Below are positions 1 through 11,180 of a stretch of 64,000 nt of DNA, in pieces. The translations under genes were made by a program, and so were the position numbers. How positions within the stretch are numbered: position 1 is the first letter of the stretch; the number at the start of each line of letters is the position of its first letter. The notes under the pieces were generated by a model. That model was given only the letters and a program-made list of their open reading frames with translations, was not told where the DNA came from and made no database searches. Source of the DNA: Allodiplogaster sudhausi (taxonomy: Eukaryota; Nematoda; Chromadorea; Rhabditida; Diplogasteridae); contig CALZFC010000349.1 in NCBI GenBank assembly GCA_945643635.1, positions 2,124,501-2,188,500 of the forward strand, read 5' to 3'.

Positions 1-365
1 ATCCTCTGAAGAAAAGTGATGTCATCGGAGCCCAGGCGGTAACGGCGATAAAGCAAATCCTCATTGTTTGCACACAGATCCACATGGTATTGCCTCTCAT
101 ATGGCAAGTTCGGTCTTCGTCGTTGTGGACGAGGAAGAAGAGCGTGCCATGCCATTCTGATTAGAAAATGCACATCAAAGTAATGAATTAGAGATGTAAT
201 CATTTGAATGTAAAATGAAAGAAAATTTCGTGCACATGGCACAATATTTTTTCTCCGGGAACTTTCCTGCACCACTCAAGATTTTCTCCCGGAACTTTCC
301 GGGAGCGGTGCGGGAATTCTGAAAGTTCCCGCACCGCTCCCGTAACTTTTGCCATAGAATAAAGG
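1..365. other. no recognisable gene
   Basis: No coding frame here is convincing. Short open frames on the minus strand run through the GC-rich hairpin at 300-342 and look accidental. The left edge may be the end of something outside the window. Confidence 0.5.
300..342. repeat. 17-bp perfect GC-rich hairpin
   Basis: Bases 300-316 (CGGGAGCGGTGCGGGAA) are the exact reverse complement of 326-342, with a 9-base loop. A weaker related sequence (CCGGGAACTTTCC) lies just upstream at about 256-300. It could be a small foldback repeat or a structured RNA; nothing else identifies it. Confidence 0.6.
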
Positions 366-370
366 CGCGG

Positions 371-837
371 CAGTCGTTACACTGACACAATGCCCAGATG
401 ATCGACATCCCAAGTATTTTTTGAAGTTAAAAAAAAATAATTTTTTGAGTAAAGAATTTTCAAACGACATCTAATTACTTCATATATACTTTTCAGCATT
501 TTTGTACAATCAGGTGCAAGTCATATCTTTTTTGCTGTTTCAGTTGCCGTTATTGGAACCAGAATGACTTCTGCTCCTCAAGCGGTTACGACCGTGAAAA
601 CAAGAAAACCAATTGCGTCAGAACATGCAATATCTGTTCCTGAGTCTTCAAGCATCTCTGCCAACGAATTTCGAAGTAGCCTTTAGTCTGATAAAACAAA
701 TTGCAATTTTGAGATCTATGTTTCTTTCTGTAGAGGCACACTGGGAAGGAATCGAGGAATGAACTATGTGCAAAAGTGAGAGTTTCTATCCTTCCTCCAT
801 TCTCGTTCCCCCCTTCGCCTTGAGTACCACCGTTTTG
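371..837 (+). repeat. dispersed repeat R3, copy 1
   Basis: This segment matches 30,639-31,105 base for base over most of its length, in the same orientation. It contains a short frame opening MASAPQ-like (here the ATG is altered to ATGACTTCTGCTCCTC) that also recurs in copies near 40,695 and 54,113. The shared stretch includes an AT-rich leader, a pyrimidine tract ending in TTTCAG and the short frame, so it could derive from a first exon of a repeated gene or from a transposon end. No protein family is recognised. Confidence 0.75.
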
Positions 838-1004
838 CCAGGGGTGATATGGAAGAAACAGATACATGTAGAAATAACTAAACCGCTGCTCCAACTATAA
901 TAATAATTAACATACTTTTGTGAATTTCGCGGTTGTACCTGATTGACTGACATCACAACGCATAACGCTCATTGTTAGAGCAAGTTTTTACAGAGGAATT
1001 AAAG

Positions 1005-1145
1005 TAACGTGGGTTGACTATTCCTTTAAAATCTTAAAAAAAGATACGTTTCGTAATTTTTTTTAGCAAGTTCAAAAATAAGATGCTTTGTCTAACCGAT
1101 CCCGACGCTTGATTCAAGTCGGCTCCTGATATTTTTTCCAGCACG
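1005..1145 (+). repeat. repeat R1 upstream block, copy 1
   Basis: Contains CTTTGTCTAACCGATCCC and GCTTGATTCAAGTCGGCTC, matched at 9,820-9,965 in the same orientation and the same relation to R1. The two parts of this copy are separated by the TTAA element relic at 1,309 and by unrelated sequence. Confidence 0.65.
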
Positions 1146-1308
1146 CCATTTTCCTCTTTATATGCTTTCTTCGCAATTCTGAAAAGTGTTGTTTGAGAGT
1201 TCTATTAACAAGCATTTACTGGAAGAATCACAGCCGCTGCGCTGAAGAAATCATCGCATACTACATCTGACGGGAGGTAGTGAAATTAGCGAATTCTTTG
1301 TTAGTTAA

Positions 1309-1700
1309 GAGAGCCCCTCAGTAAGGGTCAAGGAGCGTCTGCCCCGGGGAATTTTTGTTTTCTTTTACTTTGAAAACTTTATGAGGGACACATCTAGTGT
1401 TCATAAAAAAATCTATTTTTTCAAAAAGTTTGAAAAAAAATTTTTCTCTTTTTGAAAAATTTGGAAGGCCATATCTAACGTTATACTTAATATTTCTTGA
1501 AAATCTTTTCAATGTTCGATTCCTTATTTAAAAATACACAAAAAAATCCCAGATGACTGTTTTCGAAAAATTAAAATTTTTATGACTTTTGTGCAGTTTA
1601 ATTTTTTGGAAAATGGTTTGCTTTCGAGCATTTGTTTGTACATTTGTTACATATGTTTTGATGTTTCTGCATTTGCGTTTTCAAAATTTTTTGCACTTCT
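1309..1700 (+). mobile_element. one-ended relic of the TTAA palindromic family (copy A)
   Basis: The left terminus follows a TTAA at 1,305-1,308 and starts GAGAGCC, then TCAGTAAGG, then GCCCCGGGG. This is the terminal signature of the complete palindromes at 45,267, 54,986 and (weaker) 48,783. The interior keeps the same order of landmarks as the 45-kb copy (ACTTTATGAGG, GTGTTCATAA, ATACACAAAAAAA) but is diverged. No matching inverted right end is found downstream, so the right boundary is approximate and the copy is probably old and truncated. Confidence 0.65.
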
Positions 1701-2261
1701 ACCTTTTCGAGTTATTTATAGCTGCTAGCTGATGCTTTTCGTTTCACCCTTGAGCACAATGGCACAAAACTTGAAAGGTAGGCGATGCTGAAGATCAGCA
1801 ATTGTAATTGTGTTGCGCAAGTTGCAGCATTTAGGTTCCATTGTTTGACTTGATTCCTGCCAGCACACACAAAGGGCACAAGTCAAACAATAGGACAGTG
1901 TTGGAGGTAGCAAGTAGTACATATATAAGCGAACACCGCATTGCCGTGCAATCAGCGCTCTATACTATTCTGCGCAATGAGTTCATTTTTAGATGCGAAT
2001 TGATGCCCTTCTCCTCATTTTCACATGCACATCTTCTGCATACCCGGTGAACCGCTTTCGACGTGGCGATAAATTCGAAGGATGTAGCTTCACGTATCTT
2101 GAATAGATTTAATCAAGTGCATTAGATTAAAATATGTGACATCAAATATAAACAATAAATCCAAATGAATGGTACACAAAAGTTAAAAGCGCATCAAATT
2201 ACCTATTCTCGCCTCAGAAAAAGCCTGTAGCACAGTTTTCAGAACACAAGGTCCATTGGTG
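1700..2261. other. no gene seen; one hairpin
   Basis: AT-rich sequence without a supported gene. A hairpin pairs 1,840-1,852 with 1,879-1,891 (stem ATTGTTTGACTTG, 26-base loop). Confidence 0.4.
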
Positions 2262-3250
2262 GTTGTATAAATAAATATTTATTACGATAGGGTAGAATAG
2301 AATTGAATAATAATATCACTTATTTTACTTTGTACTGTAGGCTTACGCTTAGTTTATCTACAATAATCTACAATGATCTACAAATATCTACAATGAAATA
2401 GTGGATTTTTTGTGAATGGAAGTGATCCATCCTTGTCTTTTATGCAGATGTGCGTAGTGTTAGAGGTCTATTCTCTTTGTTACGATAGGTGACAGCTGTT
2501 CAATTCAACCGCATTTGACACCAAATTCCTTTCGAAATGTAGCCTTGTTTGGTCAGCTATCAATTTTGATGAATTCGCAGCTTTACTAATTTTCGAGACT
2601 ATACTGTAGGCGGATTGAGATTCCTATTGTATCGACAATTCAGTAAACTCTTTATACATTTTTCCACCTCCCAGGTGCTTTCCTGACTCGCAGAGAGGCG
2701 AATTAGGAGAAGAGATACATCGCGCGTTATTGTAAAAAATCAGACAACCTACATACCTCGGCGGGCTCCCCTCACCTCACCCCCTAAAAAGGAGAATTTA
2801 AAGAACGGTACGCAATGTATTCTTACAATATTGTAAAAACAATTTCAGCCATTGTCTTCTTGATATTTAGGTTTGTTCAGATTTATTCCTCACCCGAACA
2901 GTTTATTCGCATAACTCCACAAAGCAAATAGTAAGTTAATCGCTTCGTGGGGTCTCGTGGAAATAAGCAGGCAGATCGGCATGGAAGTAGTACATGGCCC
3001 ACAAAAGAATAAAGAATAACCTCGAGGTAGCATCGCTATTTGTTGAAAATTTAGCCTACATTTTAGTTTTCAAAATTGTCCAGCTTCATTTTATTTCCAT
3101 TGATGAAGGTGTCGAGAAAATATCCTATGCAAACAATCAGACAGTTGTCAGAAACAATGGCGAGATGAAATTTGAACAACTGCAAGGAACGCCCATGCAA
3201 TATATCCGTTTAAAACGCAGTATCTGATGGATCCTTTCAACGAAGCCGTT
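2262..3250 (+). repeat. long dispersed repeat R1, copy 1
   Basis: About 1 kb repeated in the same orientation at 10,202-11,180. Shared landmarks in order are AAATAAATATTTATTACGA, CCTTTCGAAATGTAGCCTTG, ACTATACTGTAGGCG, CACCTCCCAGGTGCTTTCCTG, TCGCTTCGTGGGG, AAGCAGGCAGATCGGCATGG and AACAATGGCGAGATGAAATTT. The copies differ by substitutions and small indels. A 140-bp diverged piece is also at 60,100-60,240. Frames through it are broken in at least one copy, so it is treated as non-coding. Confidence 0.85.
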
Positions 3251-3464
3251 CTTGGTCAATTGTACCTGCATTGCCTTCGAATTATTCATAATTAAATAAC
3301 TATAACGCATATTCGTTAATATGTATAATCGCCTTGCTTAAAATACATACGATTGTTTAAAGTAGTATATTTAGAATTTGCATCTCTCAAATCGGCATTA
3401 GATTGAACGATTTTTATTAATTCGTTACATACGAAAGTTGATATTTGACATCAGAGGTGTTAAC
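3251..3464. other. AT-rich spacer, nothing recognised
   Basis: Short AT-rich interval between repeat R1 and the GC-rich element; no coding, RNA or repeat signal seen. Confidence 0.4.
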
Positions 3465-3740
3465 GGGCCCAATATTTTTATGCCGGCCCGGCCCGGCGGG
3501 CCCAAGGTCGGGCGATTTTCGTGCCCTAGAATTTTGGGCCCGGCCCGGCCCGGCCCGTAGGCCCGTTTGAGCCCGGTTTTTAAAAATTCGGGGGAAAAAA
3601 GTCCGACGAGCTGCAGAGTATTTTGAAATTCAAAATCATGATATGAATATTCATTATAATGTAAATGAATATTCATAGTATGAGGCCAGGCCCGGGGCCC
3701 TAGGAAGTTGGGCCGGGCCAGGCCGGGCCGTTGACTGATA
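3465..3740. repeat. GGCCC-rich island with inverted ends
   Basis: Runs of GGCCCGGCCC and their variants occupy both ends (about 3,465-3,600 and 3,680-3,735) of an otherwise AT-rich 275-bp block. The left part reads GGGCCCAA and the right part TTGGGCCGGGCC, so the block can fold back on itself. The composition is unlike anything around it. It probably is a small foldback/MITE-like repeat inserted just upstream of the LINE relic. Confidence 0.55.
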
Positions 3741-3764
3741 TCGTCGACTGTATTCCCTCGGGTT

Positions 3765-4290
3765 GTCCTATTACAATTTATGCCGATGATTTTAAGCTGT
3801 ACACATATAATGATAGTGCTCTCCTTCAATCTGCTCTTAATTGTGAAGATAGATATCTGGTCTACTAAATGGGGTCTCTTGATAAGACGGCAATTATGTC
3901 GCTAGTAGCACACCCTCCATTCACCTTCACACTTCGAAATGTTCCACTCCCCATTGTTTCGTCGTTTAGGGACCTAAACGACGGAACAATGGGGAGTGAA
4001 ACATTTTTACTTACATACGATTCTGATTTCTCAGCAAATGTGCATATTCAGACCTCTGCAAGATGTGCATACATTCTTCGTTACTTTAAAACTCGTTACA
4101 TTTTCATCCTTTGTCGTCTGTACAAAATCTTAGACTCGTTTTCTGAAATATGGAGCCCCTCATCCGCATTTTCCATCAGCACTCTAGAGAAAATGCAACG
4201 CAATTATTTAAGCGAGTTGGCCGACCCTTGCCATATACGGAACATCTACAATGTCTTGGCTTAGAGCCCATTGAATAACCGGGACTGAAA
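3765..4290 (+). pseudogene. CR1/L2-like LINE, reverse-transcriptase C-terminal relic
   Basis: The translated segment opens with IYADDFKLYTYNDSALLQ, the YADD catalytic motif of non-LTR reverse transcriptases with its usual FKLY continuation. It runs on through a thumb-like region (HIQTSARCAYILRYFKTR) to an end resembling LINE C-termini. A stop lies between the YADD block and the rest, and frames shift at least twice (3,950-4,010 and 4,120-4,220), so it is dead. A 25-bp inverted repeat at 3,955-4,000 around TTTAGGGACCTAAACGACGG appears to be a local duplication inside the copy. Related fragments lie at 37,745 and, reversed, at 43,930-44,605. Confidence 0.8.
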
Positions 4291-4344
4291 TAGGCGTCAG
4301 TGAAGAGATCGAGTTTAAGGAAAGAGGTGTTTGACTTGGCAAAG

Positions 4345-4410
4345 ATAATGGAGCACCTACTCATGAATCGGCTGCTCTACCGCTGCACTACACGTAGGAG
4401 ATGATGAATT
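4345..4410 (-). pseudogene. half tRNA-like relic
   Basis: On the minus strand the D-arm-like GCAGCGGTAGAGCAGCCGA is followed by TTCATGAGT, matching the better-preserved tRNA-like sequence at 14,138-14,206. The T-arm is not recognisable. It follows the LINE relic directly, so it may be part of a tRNA-derived short repeat. Confidence 0.4.
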
Positions 4411-5144
4411 TGATGGCGCAGGAGGTGTCATTGTGTTAGAGTTTGTTTGCTTGCTGTTTCATCAGAATCATGGTCGATTTCGATTTGAAAAGTTTTGAAA
4501 TTGGGCGAGAAATTGTGATATGCAAAGAGTTTTGGAAAACTGCAGAGCACGTGAATTCGTCACGAGAACCTCGGATTCGCCCGTGCTTCCATTTTCCACG
4601 TTCGAGTTTTTCTTCTTCTATCAGTAAGATGTCTCCGAAGCGTTGATTGCAGTTGGCAGTCGATCTTGGATTTGTAAATTCTCTCTGTAAGCGTTTTCGA
4701 AGAGATACTCGTGTTTCCAACGTTGCCAGAATCTTTGCAAGAGGACAACATTGCTTGTAACATTGTCATATATTAGATAATGTTTTAATTGCCCAAGTTT
4801 GAGGGTGACCATGGCCACGGCTCCTCAAATCATTGCGTCACCTTCGCTCGCAAGGCACGTCCTTCTCTCAACAGCTCAAAAAACCGACTCACTTCGTCAA
4901 TACCGGCAAAGACCATATTCATCCTACACGCCTTCATCCAGTCAAACTCTGAGCGGAACTCCACACTCCACGAACAAGCATCCTGGACATAAAAATGAAC
5001 AACTAAGGATGACATCCTCACCATTCCACTGCCGAAAAAACTGCCAGCTCAGACCACATGGACGAAGCGAACAAACATCAAGTTTATATCTGCGATTTTG
5101 ATCCTCTCGGAGTTTCAAGTCCTGCTGTCCTTCCGCTCAAGCTC
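4411..5144 (+). other. possible coding fragments, unidentified
   Basis: Plus-strand frames at 4,443-4,646 and 4,799-5,101 are open, and the second contains an ATG with a MATAPQ-like start that faintly resembles the R3 frame. No domain is seen, and the two frames cannot be joined by an obvious intron. It may be a decayed gene next to the minus-strand exon at 5,145-5,403. Confidence 0.25.
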
Positions 5145-5403
5145 TTAATGCAGGAGCTCCCACTTGACGACTCTACGAAGGAACTTCACAGGGAGAGCAT
5201 GTCTCACAGATCCTCCTTCGACTTGGCCAGCACAGCCAGTCTTCTCTGAACAACCAGTCAGGCCGATCATCAAAGTTGAGAGTGTGGGCCGGCCCTGAGT
5301 TTCGTATGATGTCTTTCTCAGTAATGAGAAAAAGCATTTCTGCTCTCCGACAATATTTTCGGTCTTCACTGGAACCCTCGGTAGCACATCTTCGACACCT
5401 CTT
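5145..5403 (-). pseudogene. unidentified gene, diverged exon copy 2
   Basis: On the minus strand an acceptor (TTTTTTATAG at 5,404) leads into a frame whose core reads KCFFSLLRKTSYETQGRP. The exon at 14,477-14,635 gives KCYFSLLRKTTFETKYRP, with many differences at third codon positions, which points to descent from a protein-coding ancestor. Here the frame runs to a stop at 5,145 with no clear donor. The intron upstream also aligns (both contain AAGAGCGAAG). Function unknown; no family recognised. Confidence 0.5.
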
Positions 5404-6120
5404 CTATAAAAAAATGTCATGATTTCTTATTATAAAAAAAAACCATTGAAACTGATTCATACTTCGCTCTTATTACGACGTTATGTTGCAGGACAATTGC
5501 TTGAAAGCTTGAATATGTCATGCGAGTTCTGCTTTGCGCACAAATGTGTGACGTTGAATTTTAATTTATATCTTGTTAAGAAGTCGTATAATAAAATACT
5601 TACCTTGTCATTCGATCGAGTGGAAATGCTTTCCATTCATGAACTAGAAGGATGAAGATTAGAAATCGGAGCATCTAAAAATGCGTTAAAATAATCATTT
5701 GAAATACGCATGGCGGAGATATCAACATAATAGAAAAACAATATCAAGACGTAATGGCACAGCCCGTTCAGTGAGTTATCTCTGTGAATTACTGCGCCTG
5801 CATGCTGAAGAAACTGAACTAAATCATAGGAGAAAATGGGAGGTGCATTCATTTTTCTCACTCTTTCTCGTTTGCCTGTCTTTTCCTTTTCACACAAATA
5901 TTTCACGGACAAGAAGGAGACTTTGCGCCCGTTCACTTTTTAGTTGTTCTGACACGGATGCACAGATAATGTGTTTTGAGAAGCTGATTGTTCAAATAAG
6001 TTTTCATTTTCTAACGCAAGTTGCCGAACAGCGTAACAGAAAAATATCCTTTCTTACATTTCCGTTTTCCTCCCTATTCCTTTCCATTCGCATTGCTGTT
6101 GTCAGGAGCAAGCTGTGATG
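5404..6120 (-). repeat. segment paralogous to 14,640-15,400
   Basis: Beyond the shared exon, scattered blocks such as GGATGAAGATTAGAAATCGGAGCATCT align with GGAGAAAGATTAGAAAATGTAGCATCT at about 15,000, and pyrimidine-rich stretches follow in the same order. The two loci therefore descend from a duplication of at least 800 bp. No intact exon is seen in this part. Confidence 0.45.
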
Positions 6121-6435
6121 GCTGGTTTCAGTTACACTTCGAGTTCATACAGTTTTTTTGTTAGCCAGGTGTAGGAACAGTACGAAGAGAACGCCTGAAC
6201 AGTTGTCCAAGTGGGTTGCCTTTCAGAATAAAAGGTTGCCAGGGCGAAAAAAAAACGGCCGACGAGAGAACGAAGAGATAGTCCTATGTGCCTTTCATTG
6301 CAAGCGGTAATATCGCTAGTCTTCTTTATTCCATACCTCGTATTCTAATTTTCTCTTCTATTTACTTTAATTTTTCCTCAATACCATTTTAAAATCGCAT
6401 GTCGGTACTACGCTACTATTTACACTTCTTCTAAT
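6121..6435. other. no gene seen
   Basis: AT-rich interval leading into the interrupted frame at 6,436. It may hold promoter or intron sequence for that frame, but no motif decides this. Confidence 0.35.
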
Positions 6436-8174
6436 TTGTTCACCAGAAGCAATGAATTATTAAAGATGGAAGAATGGGACTGGCTGGCGCCAACTTCTGC
6501 TGACGCCGTCGTCAGCAACAACACACGCATCGCCAATCCCCCCCTCCCCCCCCCCCCCCTCCGGAGTCCTCGCACCCTCCACCATCTGGCATTCGCCGCG
6601 ACACCGAAATTCGGTGTCGGTTTTGCAATCACCAATATGTTGCCAAACGTATTCCTCAAGGCACATCTTGAGTGGCCGTTCAAAGCCATGATGTGGAGAC
6701 ATGGGTCAACGATGGAGAAATACTTCAATGGACCAGGTGGAACGTACATCTTCTCCACACCTGCCGCGGCATTAATCTTGCCGTTTGTCCAAGACATGTC
6801 AAGGACAATCGGTCATGACCGTTCATGGTCATAACCATGTCATGGACACCTGCACATATGCGCTTTAAAATACTTTTTTGACATTTTCAGCCTTTTTTAC
6901 TGTTATTCTACATTTATTTCACAAAAATAATCAAATTAAAAAAAAGAGAAGCCAAAATGGTGCACTCTAAGTACACTTTTGAAAAAAAAAGTCAACTTTT
7001 TACGTCGAATTGCACCAGACACTTATGCACCAATCAATTGGAAGAGGGTCACCTCACCGGCAGGAAAAAAGGCTGTAAATGTGGTTGAAACTATGAATCG
7101 AATATCCAAGATCGGTTTCCTTTCCATAACCCAACTCTGAGACACGCCCAAGGTCCTTCCTGCAAGCCAGTTTTCCTGTATCTTCTCCTGCACATCAACA
7201 TCTTAGATGTTACAACATTTATGGATGTGGCTCCATAACATTGCCATCCATAACAAAAACAGTGGGAGAGAAAAACAAAGCAAAGGAACGGGGGGCAATC
7301 CATGCAACATTCGCAAGCACTGCTTGAATACGATGGCGCCGAGAAAAGGATGCTGCTAAGCCGCGAAGGTGCGAGTTGGCGCCAGTCAGTAATTCCGTCA
7401 CAGCTTCGCGAGACGCATGTTCTCCCGTCTCTTCAGTTAGGCTCTTCAACATAAGTATGGCAAATGCATAAGTATGGCAAATGGATAACGAAACATGCCG
7501 AAATCAGTTTAAAAAACAAAACAACACAAAATAAGTGCAGCTTGTCTTGCATTCATTCGAGAATTGTTGGCACGTTTAAAATGTTCCCCCCAAATGTTTT
7601 CAAACATTACAAAAAAAGAAGGTGTCATCGGTCGTAAACTGTGTCGCATGCCATAATTTGTCCGGGACATCGGTAGTAACCGCGAGCGTGTCACTCTGTG
7701 CTCTCCACGCTTATGCACTCTCTCGCTGTGGTCGTGACCACATATGGGACAAGCCCCCAAAAGTGTCCATGACCATTGAAAATTTTTTTCTTCTTTGTCC
7801 AGGACACGTCCAGGACATGTCTTAGACATGTCCTAGACTCCTGTGTATTAAGATAGGCGGAAGTGGATGTGTCCAGGACATGTGTCCGTTTTATTTTGAA
7901 AGGGTCATGACCGATTGTCCTTGACATGTCTTGGACAAACGGCAAGATTAATGCCGCGGCTGTTCTCTGCGGAGTTCGCGGCCTTTCGAATCGTCCGCGA
8001 ATCCAACTCACATTCAATTTTGTGAGAGAACCTGAAACACACATTGCTGTAATGCAAGTGAACATTCCGGAGCAGAATCCTGAAGGCCAAGAAACTGCAG
8101 CAGTACAGACTCCATGGGGAGAAATAAGCGTATCATGGTGGTTCACGCCTGGTTTCTTCGTTTCTTCCTTTTAA
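6436..8174 (+). pseudogene. unidentified reading frame split by an insertion
   Basis: The left part (6,436-6,770) has a proline run over a C-rich tract (6,538-6,560), then KFGVGFAITNMLPNVF and GGTYIFSTPAA. The right part (7,953-8,174) continues with AVLCGVRGLSNRP, then QVNIPEQNPEGQE, and stops after WWFTPGFFVSSF. Between them lies a 1,182-bp element bounded by GCCGCGGC on both sides. With the element and one GCCGCGGC removed, both parts are in the same frame, giving roughly 180 residues. I recognise no family. The start chosen is the first ATG of the open frame; an upstream exon is possible. As it stands the gene is disrupted unless the element is spliced out. Confidence 0.55.
6771..7952. mobile_element. 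1.18-kb non-autonomous TIR element, probable 8-bp TSD
   Basis: Ends are inverted repeats of about 50 bp: ATTAATCTTGCCGTTTGTCC at the left and its complement ending GGCAAGATTAAT at the right. Both are bordered by GCCGCGGC (6,763-6,770 and 7,953-7,960), read here as an 8-bp target duplication. Subterminal copies of GACATGTCC-type words (for example GTCCAGGACATGTC) cluster at 6,795-6,845 and 7,795-7,935, as expected for transposase-binding sites. No transposase frame is present. An 8-bp duplication suggests a hAT-, P- or Merlin-type source. Because GCCGCGGC is its own complement, the exact boundary is ambiguous. Confidence 0.7.
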
Positions 8175-9214
8175 AATTGTAATCCCTGTTTTCCCTTTAT
8201 AATTTTTTTAAAAGTTTACTTCTCTTTATCGCCTTGGTTTTCCTTGGTTTGCTCAATTCTCTTTTTTTTTCCTCTTGCTTTTCAACTTTAAAAATCCTAT
8301 ATTTTCAATCTCAACAAGCAGATTAGAACAACCTTTTTTTTGCAAAGGTATTTTTAAACTAAACGATCGCTTTATACGAATAACTCTGTAATTCTTGCCG
8401 CGCAATTTTAGCTTCATTATGTTAATTTAAATTTCTGCCATCTCATTCTGATGCAGGTTTTCTTGTGCGTTGTCATGCGGCAAAGTGTTTCGTTTTGTTG
8501 TTCATCCCATTTCAAATCTCTTCATTCGTCTCAGCTTCCTTTAATTTATTCTTATTTTAATATTCGCGTTACAACTAGGTTATTATTTTTCTCCCTTCAA
8601 CATCATTAAGGTCCTCATTGTCTTCTTTCTCCCTCATATCCATTCCTAATTAGAGAATACATTCATGATTCATTTTTACCGGTCTCTCTCCCCCTTCTCT
8701 TTCTTCACACTACGTGTTTGGCTTCTCGCCACCTCAGCCGGCCTTCTATCGCACACCTCCGTGGTTAAGCCTAAGCCTTCTCGACGCCCTTCTTGTCTGC
8801 AAGGCCATCTTGTATCAATCCCTTCTTTCTCTATTTCATTTCAATTTATTTCTTCGTTGCGATCTTCCTCCTTTCAGGTGTTTTCATTTATTCTTTATTT
8901 ATTTTCTTTCAACACCATATCCTCCTCCCTTTACAGCTTTCAGCCTTTCAGCTACATCATTTCCTCATTCTAGAGTCTAGACTTTATGTCTCTTTTTAGT
9001 GATTCTACCTTGACGTCTAGCTGTTGATGAATTGGACTGACGGAGAGTAATTGAAGACATAAACTGTTCTTGTTTCTCGCGAATGTATCTCCCGTCACAT
9101 GTCAATTTGAAGTGGAACACCAAGTCAGCGAATCCCATTAGCCATATTGAAGACTAAAGATGAGTCGCAGACATAAGCAGGGAATTGCGCACAATTTCAA
9201 AAGGAACATGTAAA
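8175..9214. other. pyrimidine-rich low-complexity stretch
   Basis: Strongly T/C-rich on the plus strand, especially 8,580-8,960. The open frames here (for example 8,665-8,973) are Ser/Phe/Leu-rich by-products of that composition and have no domain. No gene called. Confidence 0.45.
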
Positions 9215-9795
9215 AAAAGAATTATGATATAAGACAGCTATAAAAGAAATAAAATGTTTTTATAACAATTGTCAATATGCGTCCCTTATAGCATATCGCT
9301 TAGGCCCCGGCGACAAGGCGTTCAGTCAGACGAGTTTATCGGCAAGAGTTACTCGACAAGCGAGAGAGGGACAGCAGGAAAGAGGAGAAGGGTCCTCTGG
9401 CGTCGGGGAAGCGGCGGGGTCCGAAGCGTGGTGGTCATCGAGAGGAACAAGGACGGGGTCGGTCGGGATTGGCGGGAAGGAGGACGGGAAGAAGGAAAGT
9501 GACGAGGCCCATCCATTACCAGTCGTTCCACCTACGGAAATTGAGTCGTCTCTCGGTGGAAAGACTGGCGATGGCTTTGTCGTTCCACCATCGGTTAATC
9601 GGTTGCGGATCTTAAGATAGTACAAAACAATTGTGTTTAGATGAGCTGCATTGAATCAGTAAGTTCTAATCATTTCAATTATGAAATAAGGTAGCTAGAA
9701 AAGAGAAACAATTTTGATTAACATCAATAATGGCTTACCCGACGTATACAATTTACAAATTTTCCGGCAGCGTTCCGCTGCTGTATTGTCTGTTT
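9215..9795 (+). repeat. dispersed repeat R2, copy 1
   Basis: Starts with AATTATGATATAAGACAGC, then GTCAATATGCGTCCC, then a GC-rich 330-bp core (CGACAAGGCGTTCAGTCAGACG ending near GGAAGGAGGACGGGAAG). It continues with GCATTGAATCAGT and GGCTTACCCGACG. Matches: 31,600-32,100 (same orientation, full), 32,677-32,830 (truncated), and reversed at 29,225-29,520 and 47,335-47,720. The minus strand of the core has a proline-rich frame (SSFPPIPTDPVLVP) that is also open in the 47-kb copy, so the core may descend from a coding exon. Confidence 0.85.
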
Positions 9796-9819
9796 TTTTG
9801 TCTTCTAACTATTCAATGT

Positions 9820-9965
9820 TAAGTGGGTCGACTATTTCCTAAAAATTAGATTAAGGAACGAATTCGTGATTTTTATAATAAGCACAAAAAATAAAAAGCT
9901 TTGTCTAACCGATCCCGGCTTGTTGACGCTTGATTCAAGTCGGCTCTCGATATGTTTTCCAGCTT
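9820..9965 (+). repeat. repeat R1 upstream block, copy 2
   Basis: Counterpart of 1,005-1,145, including GCTTTGTCTAACCGATCCC and TTGATTCAAGTCGGCTC, with an 11-base insertion. Confirms that the R1 repeat unit is larger than its 1-kb core. Confidence 0.65.
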
Positions 9966-10201
9966 CAGCCACTTCTTTATCAGAGCCATTATCCACAATC
10001 ATCGAATGACGGGATGTATACGAATTATTTTTAGTCAACATAATGTTAAAACAGTATCAATTCTGTTTATGGAGCATTTTGTCATAAGAAATCTCAGCCC
10101 AGCTCTACAGCTGAGCTGCACCCCCCACATGTGCTTCGCTAGCTACTCGGTTCACATCCACTACAAAGTGCCAACAGCATTTACATAGTTGGAATATAGT
10201 A

Positions 10202-11180
10202 ATTGTATAAATAAATATTTATTACGACAGGGTAGAATAGAATTGAATATTTGAGTTTGTGCGGTAGGCATAGTCTTACAATTAGTATATCTACAATGAT
10301 ATACAATGCTCTACAAATTCCCACAATGAAATGGTGAACTTTTTGTGAATGACAATGATGTATCCTTGTCTTTTATACAGATATGAGTAATGGTAGAGGC
10401 CTACTCTCTTTGTCATGATAGATGTCAGCTGGCCAAATCCAACCGCCTTTGACACCAAATTCCTTTCGAAATGTAGCCTTGTTTGGTCAGCTATCAATTT
10501 TGATGAATTCGCCGCTTACTAATTTTCGAGACTATACTGTAGGCGAATTGAGATTCCTATTGCATCGACAATTCAGTAAACTCTTTATACATTTTTTTCC
10601 ACCTCCCAGGTGCTTTCCTGAATCGCAGCGAGGCGATTTTGGAGAGGAGATACATCGCATGTTATTCAGAGAATCAGACAACCTGCCTCGCCGGGCTCCC
10701 CTCACCTCACTCCCTAAGAAATGAGACTTCACTACGGCGGCTGCTTAAAAAGAACGGTACCTGTACTCGAGTATTCTTAAAATACTGTAAATATTTTTTT
10801 TATCCAATGTCTTCCTGATATTTAGGCTTATTCAGTTTTTTTAAATCCTCACCCGAACAGTTTAATCACATAACCCCATAAAGTAAATAAGTTTATCGCT
10901 TCGTGGGGCCTTGTGGCCATAAGCAGGCAGATCGGCATGGCAGTAGTAAATGAAAAAAAATGAAGAATAAACTCAAGGTAGCATCACTATTTGTTGACAG
11001 TTGAGCCTACAGTTTAGTTTGTATTTCCATTGGTGAATGTGGCGAGAAAATAACCTATGCAAACAATCAGAGAGTTGTCAGAAACAATGGCGAGATGAAA
11101 TTTAATCAGCTGAAAGATACGCACATATTCGTTTAAAAGGGAGTGTCTGACAAATCTTGTTAACCGTGCAGTTCTTCTCC
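10202..11180 (+). repeat. long dispersed repeat R1, copy 2
   Basis: Direct copy of 2,262-3,250 with the same landmark order. Differences include a small deletion around 10,980-11,020 and several substitutions, so neither copy looks recent. No conserved reading frame. Confidence 0.85.

Noticed and set aside
8665..8980. hydrophobic membrane-like protein
   Set aside because: The frames are by-products of a T/C-rich tract; two overlapping frames look equally hydrophobic and no start or splice context supports either.
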